Assembly: GCA_965221445.1 (NCBI GenBank)
Contig: CBDCSF010000013.1
Location: forward strand, 2,356,001 to 2,420,000
Direction: 5' to 3'
DNA from: MPNP01 sp965221445
GTDB lineage: Bacteria > Pseudomonadota > Alphaproteobacteria > Rhodobacterales > Rhodobacteraceae
DNA: 64,000 nt
In this document: piece by piece, positions 37,110-46,110 of the stretch
How positions within the stretch are numbered: position 1 is the first letter of the stretch
Layout of the letters: the number at the start of each line of letters is the position of its first letter
The notes under the pieces: model-generated
Databases searched by the model: none
What the model was told of the DNA's origin: nothing
Seen by the model: the letters and a program-made list of their open reading frames with translations, nothing else
Position numbers and translations under genes: made by a program

Positions 37110-39416
37110 TTGACAGAGAGTACCGTATTGATTGAGATGACCAGTAGATTTCTGGATTTCATGCTCGCATCGTTCCTATTGCTTGCTCCCATGCTGTTAC
37201 TTGGTCTTTTTTTGGCAGGTTTAATTCATGTCTTCATATCAAGAGAAGCAGTTCTTAAATGGTTAAAGGATGACAGTTTAAAATCTGTTTCAACCAGCGC
37301 GGCATTCGGCGTGCCAGTTCCCCTTTGCAGTTGTTCAGTGGTTCCTGTTGTGAGGGAAATGCGTAAAAAGGGTGCGTCCAGGTCAGCCTGTATGTCCTTC
37401 CTGATAACAGCACCGGAAACAGGCGTAGATTCGATTTTGGTTACGAATGCCTTTTTTGGATGGATCGCCGCGATAGTCCGGCCTGTGATTAGTTTTATTA
37501 CTGCAGTGGTTGCTGGGATATTTTGTATCGGACTTATCCGGGATAACAGGCACGATCCAAAATCTGGTCAATCTCGTCACGACCACGGCCATCACCACCA
37601 TCATGATCATGGCGATTGTGGTCACGATCATGGACACAAACACCTGATGGATGATGATTGTTATATTGGTTTCAGGAATTTTTGGATCCTCTTGGTAGAT
37701 GGTTTGAAGGGAATTTCCTTTCCAAACCTGAAAAAGCTTCTTTGGTTAAAACCAACTTTTTATCGAGATGAAGACATTATTGATGTGAGTGAGGGAGGTA
37801 AAAAGGAGAAGGAATTTCGCAAACCAAAGGTTATTAATGGATTGACCTTTGGAAGAGTAACCAAACACATATTTCATTACGGGTTTGTTGAAGTTGCTGA
37901 CGACATATTATTTGCGCTGTTGGTAGGTCTAGTAATTGGAGGATTTCTATACCTTGCAATTCCCTCCGATCTTGCATCTCGTGAATATGTTCAGTGGTTG
38001 GCATACCCGGTAATGGTTCTATTTGCTGTTCCACTTTATATTTGTGCCTCAGCCAGCACCCCCATCGCAGCAGCTCTAGTTGCAAAGGGGTTCAGTCCCG
38101 GGGCTGCCTTAATTTTCCTGATGACAGGACCTGCAACGAATACTGGTACGATAGCTATTATTCTAAACCAGTTTGGTGCCAGATTTACTTCCATTTATGT
38201 AGGAATAGTGATTGTTGTTACCGTTTTGATCGGCATAGTCATTGATCTTCTGGTTATCTCTTTTGGGTATTCATTGGCGGTAAATCTGGAACCATCAGAC
38301 TCAACTCCAATAGCATTATTACAATGGGGTAGTGCTTTCGTTCTGTTGTTTCTAGTTGTTTGGCGATTTAGGGCAGGTGCTCTTAAATCAGGGTATCAGG
38401 ATATGATGCAGAACCTTCACCACATTTTCAGTATGTGGAGTCAAGGCTGGAGTCGTATCACTCGGGGAAGAGGAGTTAAAGGGATTTTTTCTTACTCCAC
38501 ACCAATTGGAATAACATTGGGTTGTTTGATTGTCGTACTATATCTTGCTTCAGGTTTCACGGTAATTCCACCACAAAGCGTTGGATATGGCAAATTATTT
38601 GGAAAGGTTCACTGGAGAGACTTGCAACCGGGTTTGCATTATTTGGCACCCTCTCCATTTGCTAAAGTGGACAAGTGGCCAGTTAGAGAGGTCAAATCCA
38701 TTATGTCGGAAACGCCCAACGAATATTTCGCGGGTGATCTAAACCTGATTTCAATAAAGGTAAATATCCAGTACCGTGTAGCAGATCCATATGTATATCA
38801 TTACAAGGTCGCTGATCCCGTTGGTGTCATAACCAATATTGCGGAAGAAAGTATAAGAAAGTTTGTTTCAGCACGCGGTTTAGAATCTTTGCTCAACATT
38901 CACCGTTTGGAACTCGAAAGTGACATCGCAGAACACCTCATAACAGAAGTATCAAAAATGGATAACCCCACACTGAATAGTATCGAACTAGTTAAGGCAA
39001 ATCTGCTGAGTGCTCAACCTATAGATGAAACCATGTCTGCCTTTCGCGAAGTTTCAAATGCCCAAGAGGATAAGGAGCGTTTAATTGCCACTGCCCAAAG
39101 ATTTCTTGTCTGGTTGACACCGTTGGCTCATGGTAACTCATTTTTTGAAGTTAAACAGGCAGAAGGAAGATCTTACAGAAAGGAAATTGTTTCTGCTGCA
39201 GAAGCGGACGCTATAATCGAGATTGCTGAGTCTGTCAAGACAGCACCAGAAGTACTGAAAAATATGTTATGGCGAGAAAAATTGGAAACCGCCTTGTCAG
39301 GCAGATCAAAAATCTTGGTACCTGATGAGGAGAGCTTGAATAACATCGTAATCTGGAAGAACAATTCACTAACCTCCAGTGTTGGTGAATCACACTCGGG
39401 GGATGGGCATAAATAA
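37110..39416 (+). CDS. Metal-efflux-type permease fused to an HflK-like SPFH domain
   Basis: The 768-residue protein has two parts. Residues 1-425 are a permease of the ArsP/YraQ/SO_0444 type: helices near 15-42, the signature VPLCSCSVVPVV (C73, C75), about 260-310, ICASASTPIAAALVAKG (311-327) and MTGPATNTGTIAI. A cytoplasmic-type loop at 157-178 is packed with His, Asp and Cys, as in SO_0444 Cu/Zn exporters. Residues 466-483 form another helix, followed by a band-7/SPFH domain (484-650, VIPPQSVGYGKLFG, LQPGLHYLAPSPF) and an HflK-like helical tail. I read no frameshift or stop, so the fusion is real in this sequence. The start is TTG at 37110 or ATG at 37137. The stop shares one base with the next ATG. 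The natural inference is a metal exporter built into a membrane scaffold. Confidence 0.85.
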   Translation: MTESTVLIEMTSRFLDFMLASFLLLAPMLLLGLFLAGLIHVFISREAVLKWLKDDSLKSVSTSAAFGVPVPLCSCSVVPVVREMRKKGASRSACMSFLITAPETGVDSILVTNAFFGWIAAIVRPVISFITAVVAGIFCIGLIRDNRHDPKSGQSRHDHGHHHHHDHGDCGHDHGHKHLMDDDCYIGFRNFWILLVDGLKGISFPNLKKLLWLKPTFYRDEDIIDVSEGGKKEKEFRKPKVINGLTFGRVTKHIFHYGFVEVADDILFALLVGLVIGGFLYLAIPSDLASREYVQWLAYPVMVLFAVPLYICASASTPIAAALVAKGFSPGAALIFLMTGPATNTGTIAIILNQFGARFTSIYVGIVIVVTVLIGIVIDLLVISFGYSLAVNLEPSDSTPIALLQWGSAFVLLFLVVWRFRAGALKSGYQDMMQNLHHIFSMWSQGWSRITRGRGVKGIFSYSTPIGITLGCLIVVLYLASGFTVIPPQSVGYGKLFGKVHWRDLQPGLHYLAPSPFAKVDKWPVREVKSIMSETPNEYFAGDLNLISIKVNIQYRVADPYVYHYKVADPVGVITNIAEESIRKFVSARGLESLLNIHRLELESDIAEHLITEVSKMDNPTLNSIELVKANLLSAQPIDETMSAFREVSNAQEDKERLIATAQRFLVWLTPLAHGNSFFEVKQAEGRSYRKEIVSAAEADAIIEIAESVKTAPEVLKNMLWREKLETALSGRSKILVPDEESLNNIVIWKNNSLTSSVGESHSGDGHK

Positions 39417-40309
39417 TGACTGTTGTACGAAAATTGATATATGCAGCATTTGCTCTGCTGGTGGTTGTAACAATAATCTACAGTTGTGTATATACGATTC
39501 ACGAGACTCAGAAGGGAGTATTAACCACTTTTGGTAAGATACAATTGCCAATCAGGGAACCAGGTTTACATATCAAGTGGCCAACTCCGATTTCCAAAAT
39601 TTATAAAGTTGATCTTCGGACTCAAACGTTATCGGGGATGCCAGTTGAATTGATCACGAATGATCAACAAAACATTCTGGTTGACGGTTATTTGTTCTGG
39701 CGTATCGCAGACCCGGTACTCTTTATTGAAGCTGTCCGCACAAAACAAAGAGCAGAGGAACGGTTAACCGACCTTTATCTGTCTACCATCGGAATAGTGG
39801 TCAGCAATAAATCACGTGAGAATTTTATTGGTCTTGGCCTACTACACGAGGATTTACAAAGAACATCCCGGCAAATTTACAATCGAATTGCACCAATCAC
39901 GCTTTCAAATTATGGTATTGAGCTCAAGAAGGCAGGTATAGTTGAATACACCTTACCTCCAGAAAACCGTGCAAGCGTAATCCAGAGAATGATCTCGGAA
40001 CGTGCCAGGATTGCTGCAAGATATCGTAGTGAAGGTGAAGAGACAGCTATCCGCATTGAAGCCCTAGCCGTGAGTGAGCATGAGAAAATTATGGCTGATG
40101 CTCATGCCGATGCAACCAGGATATTGGGCAAAGCTGAAGCAACCGCAATGGCAGAATTGGGCAAGGCATACAGTAAGGACCCGGAATTCTACAAGTTTAT
40201 CAGAGCTCTGGATAGCTATGATTTGATTATTGATGAACAAACCACTCTGATTTTGCCCACCGAAAATGAATTATTCAGATTTCTAGACAGTAATGAAATT
40301 CCTGAATGA
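39416..40309 (+). CDS. HflC-like SPFH protein
   Basis: The 297-residue protein has an N-terminal membrane helix (about 7-25), then a band-7 domain (IHETQKGVLTTFGKIQLPIR, EPGLHIKWPTPISKIYKVDL, VDGYLFWRIADPVLF). The C-terminal helical part has ERARIAARYRSEGEETAIRI and DAHADATRILGKAEATAMAE, typical of HflC. HflC with HflK forms a large cage around the FtsH protease in E. coli. Here the cage partners would be the SPFH domains encoded on both sides. The ATG overlaps the previous stop (TAATG) and the 3' end overlaps the next gene by 4 bp. Confidence 0.88.
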   Translation: MTVVRKLIYAAFALLVVVTIIYSCVYTIHETQKGVLTTFGKIQLPIREPGLHIKWPTPISKIYKVDLRTQTLSGMPVELITNDQQNILVDGYLFWRIADPVLFIEAVRTKQRAEERLTDLYLSTIGIVVSNKSRENFIGLGLLHEDLQRTSRQIYNRIAPITLSNYGIELKKAGIVEYTLPPENRASVIQRMISERARIAARYRSEGEETAIRIEALAVSEHEKIMADAHADATRILGKAEATAMAELGKAYSKDPEFYKFIRALDSYDLIIDEQTTLILPTENELFRFLDSNEIPE

Positions 40310-41664
40310 TTTTTGATAAATCAATGAATGAACAACAGCAAATACCACCTAGTACCAGGGTAATCTACAAGGTTTTCGATTTTGGATCGATGATCGGTGT
40401 GCCCCGGATCTTATGGGGTTTGATTGGTATCATATTCGCTTTGATCGTTAGTAGCGGAATATACACGGTGAAAAAGGAAGAACAAGGAGTTCTCACCCGT
40501 TTCGGGCGATTGGTTAATGCCGAAGTAAACCCGGGTGTCCATTACCGAATACCGTTTGTTGATGAAGTAGATATCAGACCTGTTAAAAGAGTTACGCGTG
40601 ACCGAATAGCCAGTATCAAAGAGGGGAAGGTAAACTTTTCTATCTTATCAGGGGATACGAACCTGATGGAAGTCGATATCATGGTTCAATTTAAAATCAA
40701 CAATTTGAAGGATTATCTTTTTTCGGTTGTTGATCCAGTTTCAATTCTGAAATTGAGTGTCAGAGAAGGGGTTGTAGAATTTTTCGGGAATAATTTTATT
40801 GATCTTATCCTCACCAGCAACAGAAACATAATTGAGCAAAATCTTTTTGATGAAACCAAAGAGCATATTAAAGACCTGAATATTGGCTTGGAAATTCTCT
40901 CCTTAACATTTGTTGATATTAGACCAATTGAGGAGGCATTACCAGCATTCAGAGATATAAGCGATGCAGTTACTGATAGGGTTCGATCAATTAGTGTTGC
41001 TGAGAGAAAACGCGACCGAATGCTTGCCCATTCCCGTGGACAAGCTGAAGCAGTAATTTTGGATGCTTCAGCAAAGGGTAAAAAACGAGTTGAACGAGCT
41101 AAGGCCAATGCCTTGGCTTTTGAGGAGTTACTGGCAGAATATCGTAGGGAACCGCAACAGGTTGCAATTACCAGATACTGGGACAGGATGAGAACCATAT
41201 TCAACGTTGCAAAATTGGCTGCTGCCAATCCTAATGACAATTCAACAATTACAATAAATCTGATTGATAGTGGCAGTGGTATTCCGCCATTGCGATTTGG
41301 TGCAGGAGAAATAAAAACTTCACTGCCCGCTCCAGTGGAAGGATTGGAAAGACCCCTATATTCGACAGTAATCCCAAGTTCACCAAATTCCTATACAACT
41401 GTTTCAGAGGATAAGCACCTCATAAGTGGTAGGTACCATAATTATCAAGCAGAACGTGATCACATAGCTATAGCCAATATCAGGTCATTGATTTTTGATA
41501 CTCCCTTAATTTTTCCTCATGGGGATGGCGTAACGGCTGAACTACAGTCCAATGCAGAAAAACCTATGGTAGAAAAGTTGGCGACAGGAGATGTCAACGA
41601 AGGTGCTTCTGCAACCAATCTCATCCAAACTATCCCAGAAGCGCCCACAGAGAGCAGTGAATAA
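40306..41664 (+). CDS. HflK-like SPFH protein with long C-terminal extension
   Basis: The 452-residue protein has a membrane helix (about 36-54), band-7 domain (YTVKKEEQGVLTRFGRLVNA, NPGVHYRIPFVDEV) and helices with SRGQAEAVILDASAKGKKRV and YRREPQQVAITRYWDRM, as in HflK. After about residue 315 comes a low-complexity tail of about 135 residues with no known domain. It is the third SPFH protein in a row. Translation starts at ATG 40306, overlapping the upstream stop by 4 bp, or at ATG 40324. The canonical hflK-hflC order and hflX neighbour are absent, so this is a separate paralogous set. Confidence 0.85.
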   Translation: MIFDKSMNEQQQIPPSTRVIYKVFDFGSMIGVPRILWGLIGIIFALIVSSGIYTVKKEEQGVLTRFGRLVNAEVNPGVHYRIPFVDEVDIRPVKRVTRDRIASIKEGKVNFSILSGDTNLMEVDIMVQFKINNLKDYLFSVVDPVSILKLSVREGVVEFFGNNFIDLILTSNRNIIEQNLFDETKEHIKDLNIGLEILSLTFVDIRPIEEALPAFRDISDAVTDRVRSISVAERKRDRMLAHSRGQAEAVILDASAKGKKRVERAKANALAFEELLAEYRREPQQVAITRYWDRMRTIFNVAKLAAANPNDNSTITINLIDSGSGIPPLRFGAGEIKTSLPAPVEGLERPLYSTVIPSSPNSYTTVSEDKHLISGRYHNYQAERDHIAIANIRSLIFDTPLIFPHGDGVTAELQSNAEKPMVEKLATGDVNEGASATNLIQTIPEAPTESSE

Positions 41665-41728
41665 AGTTATGGTTTTACTTTTGTTTTCAAAGAAAAGGAA
41701 GAATTGTTGGATCAAGACACTTTTGTGC

Positions 41729-42886
41729 ATGAGCAGATTGAAAATATTGGTATTAGCAAGTTTTTTCCTTTGGGTTCCGTTTAACCTTTTGGCTTATCCG
41801 GGAATTTACGAGGATAGAATTGTATTTGGTCAAAGTGTTGCCCTAACCGGTTCAAATCAAATTTTGGGGTTGAATTATCGTTTGGGAATTCTTGCAGCCT
41901 TTGAGGAGAAAAACAAGGACGGTGGCATTCTAGGAAAAAAACTTGAACTCTTCCCACTTGATGATGCATATGAATCGGACCTGGCCTCAGAAAATGCCGA
42001 AAGATTTGTTGAAGAAAACAATGTTTTTACCGTTATTGGGGGGGTGGGAACCCCTACTGCAAAGCGTTTGGTCCCTATACTCAGGGAAGCTGAAATACCT
42101 TTTATAGGCCCACTGACTGGTGCAAATTTTTTACGTGATTTAGATTATTCCCCAAACGTTGTTAACATCCGTGCTTCATACCTGGACGAAGTACGGGTCC
42201 TTGCTGATCATTTTATACATGATCTTGGATTCTCCAGATTTGGTATAATTTATCAGGAAGACTCATTTGGTCAATCAGTTTATACGGATTTAAAACAGGT
42301 TTTAGATCGATTCAGTCTACCTATATTAGCTAGAGCAACATTTAGCAGAAACTCACATGCTGTTCACGGGGGATTGTTTACCTTTTCTAAAGCGGACTTG
42401 GACGCCATTTTTGTAATCGGAACCTACACTACAAATTCTGAGATTATTAATCTTTCCCGTTCGCTTGGGCATGATTACACGATAGCCAACCTATCATTTG
42501 TTATTTCCGATGAGTTGAAAACACGGCTGAATTTGAGTGATGAGAGTATATTTGTAACAGAGGTTGTACCAGACCCTTATGATACGACCTATCCAATAAC
42601 CACAAGGTTTCGCCAGGCTCTGAATAATCCGGATTTGGAAAAGTATTTTTCAAATAGTTCCAAACCCTTTGAGATAAAAGCCAATGAGGTATCCCTTGAG
42701 GGTTATATACTGGGACGATTTGTTATTGATGTAATGAAGCGTTTGGATGGTGATTTTACCAGAGAGAATTTTATGGTGGTTGCCCTGACACCGGGGACAG
42801 TTAATCTGGATGGGTGGATTTTGGATTTTAGGGAGGGGACAAACTCCGGGAGTGACTACATTAGGTTAACCGATTTTTTTGATTAA
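41729..42886 (+). CDS. Periplasmic ligand-binding protein (Peripla_BP_6 / LivJ-like)
   Basis: The 385-residue form starts at ATG 41729 with a signal peptide (KILVLASFFLWVPFNLLA). It has the type I binding-protein fold: IVFGQSVALTGSNQILG, RLGILAAFEEKNKDGGILGK, FTVIGGVGTPTAKRLVPIL and FGIIYQEDSFGQSVY. These are marks of branched-chain amino acid-type receptors. No ABC permease or ATPase accompanies it. The long open frame reaches back into the SPFH gene, and ATG 41669 is another possible start, but the signal peptide favours 41729. As fourth gene of the unit it may act as a sensor or cargo-delivery protein. The ligand is unknown. Confidence 0.82.
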   Translation: MSRLKILVLASFFLWVPFNLLAYPGIYEDRIVFGQSVALTGSNQILGLNYRLGILAAFEEKNKDGGILGKKLELFPLDDAYESDLASENAERFVEENNVFTVIGGVGTPTAKRLVPILREAEIPFIGPLTGANFLRDLDYSPNVVNIRASYLDEVRVLADHFIHDLGFSRFGIIYQEDSFGQSVYTDLKQVLDRFSLPILARATFSRNSHAVHGGLFTFSKADLDAIFVIGTYTTNSEIINLSRSLGHDYTIANLSFVISDELKTRLNLSDESIFVTEVVPDPYDTTYPITTRFRQALNNPDLEKYFSNSSKPFEIKANEVSLEGYILGRFVIDVMKRLDGDFTRENFMVVALTPGTVNLDGWILDFREGTNSGSDYIRLTDFFD

Positions 42887-42908
42887 GGATTCAAGTGAAA
42901 GATAGCCA

Positions 42909-43403
42909 ATGAGAAAGCTGGATGACTTTAACCAAGAGGAAACCGGTGAAGAATGGTTACGCGAGGTTTACAAGGTTGTAGCCAGACGCCGTGGCATCAT
43001 GTTTCGCATGGTGGCCGAAACGGTTAGGATATTATTGTTGGGTAATGCCGGGGGTGCTGCCCTGATTATTGGTTTTATGAGTTCATCAACCATTCAAGTG
43101 GCTGAAACACTTCTTTACCATTACTTGTCCTTATCCGCCTTGATGGTCTTTGCCATAGGGACTTTAACCGCTGCCCTAACAATGTTTCTGGTAACAGTGG
43201 TTTCAATTCAGGAAGCTCATGGTAATGAAACAGGCTTGCGAATGTTTGTTGAAGGTCAAATAGACCGCTCACAAGTATTGTTTTCGGTGGATCAAAGGGC
43301 ATTTAGGGTAGCTGACTGGTCTACCTTTGCCGGTATTGTTTCTTCAGCCTGTTTTCTTTTGGGCGGTCTGATTTGTATTGTCTTGATAGCCCTTTTCTTC
43401 TAG
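42909..43403 (+). CDS. Small membrane protein, unknown function
   Basis: I do not recognise the 164-residue protein. It has a charged N-terminus (1-38, including VYKVVARRRGIMFRMVAETV) and three likely membrane helices: about 40-60 (ILLLGNAGGAALIIGFM), 72-98 (YLSLSALMVFAIGTLTAALT) and 141-164 (GIVSSACFLLGGLICIVLIA). Between them is a loop of about 40 residues. It follows the binding-protein gene by 22 bp and is probably the last gene of the permease-SPFH operon. It could be the membrane anchor or signalling partner of the binding protein, but that is a guess. Confidence 0.7.
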   Translation: MRKLDDFNQEETGEEWLREVYKVVARRRGIMFRMVAETVRILLLGNAGGAALIIGFMSSSTIQVAETLLYHYLSLSALMVFAIGTLTAALTMFLVTVVSIQEAHGNETGLRMFVEGQIDRSQVLFSVDQRAFRVADWSTFAGIVSSACFLLGGLICIVLIALFF

Positions 43404-43562
43404 ACCTACAATTTCAGAACTGGAAATAAGCACAAAGGGGCTATACCAGCCAGAATTGTCAAATTCAACTGTGGTCAGATCACTTTAAACTCAGTAATAC
43501 AGTAAACAAGTTCACTCATAAAACCAGAGCTTGGGTTTCTGTTAAGTGACTAAAATCTTCCA

Positions 43563-45917
43563 TTAGCCCGAAGTAAGAAGAGGAACCTTTGTCACAGAAG
43601 ATTTTTTCGTCTTGGGAAGAGTAATTTTGAAATCCAATTTGTCCATCTTAAGATCAATTTTGACTTTACCACCCTTTTGAAGTTTTCCAAAAAGAATTTC
43701 ATCGGCCAGCGGCTTTTTGATTTCTTCTTGAATTAACTTGGCCAGCGGCCTTGCACCCATTTTTGTATCATAGCCTTTCTTACCGAGCCACTCCGAGGCA
43801 TTGTCACTAATTTCTATCTGGATATTCCGCTCAATCAACTGACCTTCCAATTGTGTTATGAATTTCTGCACAACCTTAACCACAGTTTCTGATTCCAGAG
43901 CCTTGAAACTAATTATGGCATCCAGCCGGTTGCGGAATTCAGGAGGAAACAGTTTATCAATCACAATTTTATCTTCGCCTTCTCTTGTTTCTCTACCGAA
44001 GCCAACTGCGTTCTTTTCCAGTTCCACTGCCCCAGCATTGGTCGTCATAATCAAGATAGAGTTTCTGAAATCAACCGTACGACCATTGTGATCAGTTAAT
44101 TTACCATAATCCATGACCTGAAGTAGAATATTGGCGACATCTGGATGGGCTTTTTCAATTTCGTCTAGAAGAACTACACTATGTGGATTTTCATCAACCC
44201 CATCCGTTAACAATCCACCCTGTTCGAAACCGACGTATCCTGGGGGTGCACCAATCAAGCGTGAGACGGCATGCTTCTCCATGAATTCCGACATGTCAAA
44301 CCGTAGCAGTTTTGCCCCAAGGTTTTCGGCCAGTTGTCTGGCAACTTCGGTTTTCCCAACTCCTGTGGGTCCAGCAAATAAATATGATCCGATCGGCTTT
44401 TCCTGCTCTCTCAGGCCTGCCCTGCTTAATTTGATGGCACCCGTTAGTGCTGAAATTGCAGGTTCTTGGCCAAAGACGACAATTTTCAGGTTTTTCTCCA
44501 GATCGCTTAATACAACCGCATCAGATCTTGATAATTTCTTGGATGGTACCCTGGCAATCGCAGCAAAAGTGTCTTCAATGTCTTTAACACTGATGGTTTT
44601 TCGGATTTTGGACTGTGTACGCAACCTATTGGAGGCACCTGCTTCATCAATGATATCTATTGCCTTGTCCGGGAATTTGCGGTTGTTAATATATCTCGCC
44701 GACAATCTGACAGTGGATTTTAAAGCCTCATTGGTATACCGGACTGAATGGTGATTCTCCAATTTGGGTTTGATACCCTTCAAAATCTGGAAAGTTTCGT
44801 CCTCGGTTGGTTCAGATACATCAATTTTCTGGAACCTTCGGGATAGAGCTCGATCCTTTTCAAAATGCTGTTTGAAGTCCTTGTGTGTAGTTGAACCAAT
44901 ACATTTGAGTGTACCGTCCTGAAGGTTTGGCTTCAATAGGTTGGAAGCATCCATTGAACCGTTACTTGTGGCACCTGCGCCAACCAGGGTATGTACCTCA
45001 TCAATGAACAAAGCAGCTTTCTGTCTTCTTTTTAATTCCTTAAGAATGTTGGAAAGTCTTTCCTCAAAATCCCCTCGATATCGGGTTCCTGCCAATAAAG
45101 CTCCCATATTGAGGGAGTAGATGGTAAATCCCTTCAATGCCTCCGGAACATCATCTTGTGCAATTCTTGTAGCCATTCCCTCTACAATTGTAGTTTTCCC
45201 GACACCGGGATCTCCAACCAGAAGAGGATTGTTCTTACTTCTTCGCAATAGGGTTTGAAAACAGCGTTTGACTTCTACATCACGACCTATCAATGGGTCT
45301 GTTTTACCTTGTTTTGCCTTTTCAACAAGGTTAATACAAAACTGACCAAGGGCAGTTTTCTTGGGATCTCCCTTATCTGGTCTCTTTTTGCCAAAAGACT
45401 TGTATTTCGGAGAAACGGCCGGGTTCATTTCCTTAGAACCCTCAGCAAACTTATGCTTGGTTATTCCGTGTGACAGATATCTGGTTAAATCGTATCTCGT
45501 CAGACCGACATTCTCCAATACATTTCGAGCATGGCTGTGGCGTTCTGAAAATATTGCCAACAAAACATCAACACCTGTGACAATATCGGTCCTTCCTGCT
45601 CCTTGGACATGAATAGTTGCCCTGTTTAAAACCTTTTCAAATCCGGTAGTTGGGGATAACGGGCGAACCAGACTTTCTGAATCGTCCTTAAAGTTAAGTA
45701 ATTCTTCTGTATCCGTATCCTTGTAAAGAAATTTAAAGACCTTCCCCCTGATAATATTCGGGTTGATACCACAGGCCTTTATCGCTTCAGAGGCAGGTGG
45801 GTCATCCAAAAGAGCCAGAAGAAGATGGTCAAGAGTTAAGTATTCGTCCCCGCTGAGGGACGCAAATTGATGGATCCTTTTTATGGATTCTTCAAGTTCA
45901 GAAGAAAATATGGGCAA
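43563..45917 (-). CDS. clpA: ATP-dependent Clp protease ATPase subunit ClpA
   Basis: The 784-residue protein has the Clp N-domain (1-150) and two AAA+ modules. D1 has Walker A GDPGVGKT (235-242) and Walker B ALFIDEVH; D2 has Walker A GPTGVGKT (516-523) and Walker B VVLLDEIE. There is no middle domain, so it is ClpA rather than ClpB. Residues 638-640 (VGF) sit where the ClpP-docking loop is expected. ClpA unfolds proteins for ClpP. The adaptor gene clpS, often directly upstream, is absent: only 193 bp separate clpA from gloB. It is on the minus strand, convergent with the operon before it. Confidence 0.95.
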   Translation of the reverse strand: MPIFSSELEESIKRIHQFASLSGDEYLTLDHLLLALLDDPPASEAIKACGINPNIIRGKVFKFLYKDTDTEELLNFKDDSESLVRPLSPTTGFEKVLNRATIHVQGAGRTDIVTGVDVLLAIFSERHSHARNVLENVGLTRYDLTRYLSHGITKHKFAEGSKEMNPAVSPKYKSFGKKRPDKGDPKKTALGQFCINLVEKAKQGKTDPLIGRDVEVKRCFQTLLRRSKNNPLLVGDPGVGKTTIVEGMATRIAQDDVPEALKGFTIYSLNMGALLAGTRYRGDFEERLSNILKELKRRQKAALFIDEVHTLVGAGATSNGSMDASNLLKPNLQDGTLKCIGSTTHKDFKQHFEKDRALSRRFQKIDVSEPTEDETFQILKGIKPKLENHHSVRYTNEALKSTVRLSARYINNRKFPDKAIDIIDEAGASNRLRTQSKIRKTISVKDIEDTFAAIARVPSKKLSRSDAVVLSDLEKNLKIVVFGQEPAISALTGAIKLSRAGLREQEKPIGSYLFAGPTGVGKTEVARQLAENLGAKLLRFDMSEFMEKHAVSRLIGAPPGYVGFEQGGLLTDGVDENPHSVVLLDEIEKAHPDVANILLQVMDYGKLTDHNGRTVDFRNSILIMTTNAGAVELEKNAVGFGRETREGEDKIVIDKLFPPEFRNRLDAIISFKALESETVVKVVQKFITQLEGQLIERNIQIEISDNASEWLGKKGYDTKMGARPLAKLIQEEIKKPLADEILFGKLQKGGKVKIDLKMDKLDFKITLPKTKKSSVTKVPLLTSG

Positions 45918-46110
45918 CTAGTGTGTCTCCTTCCCTAACATTGGTATTTATTATCATCCATTTGAATACCGGTTATCTAAAATGACTACTAAATTAGCCC
46001 TCTAAACCCATTTGGCTTCGCAAGATTTTTGTTTAGAATCAAATCTCTGCTGACAAATGATAACAACCGGAATGATGATTTCATATAAAAAAATTTGAAA
46101 CAAAGAAAAA

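Noticed and set aside
37110..41664. Canonical hflK-hflC operon
   Set aside because: There are three SPFH domains, the first fused to a permease, with no hflX or typical flanking genes, so gene symbols hflK and hflC were withheld.
41591..41728. Longer N-terminus for the LivJ-like binding protein
   Set aside because: It would begin inside the upstream SPFH gene and would bury the signal peptide that starts at 41729.
44131..44754. 207-codon plus-strand open frame
   Set aside because: Antisense to clpA, whose AAA+ motifs occupy the same bases.
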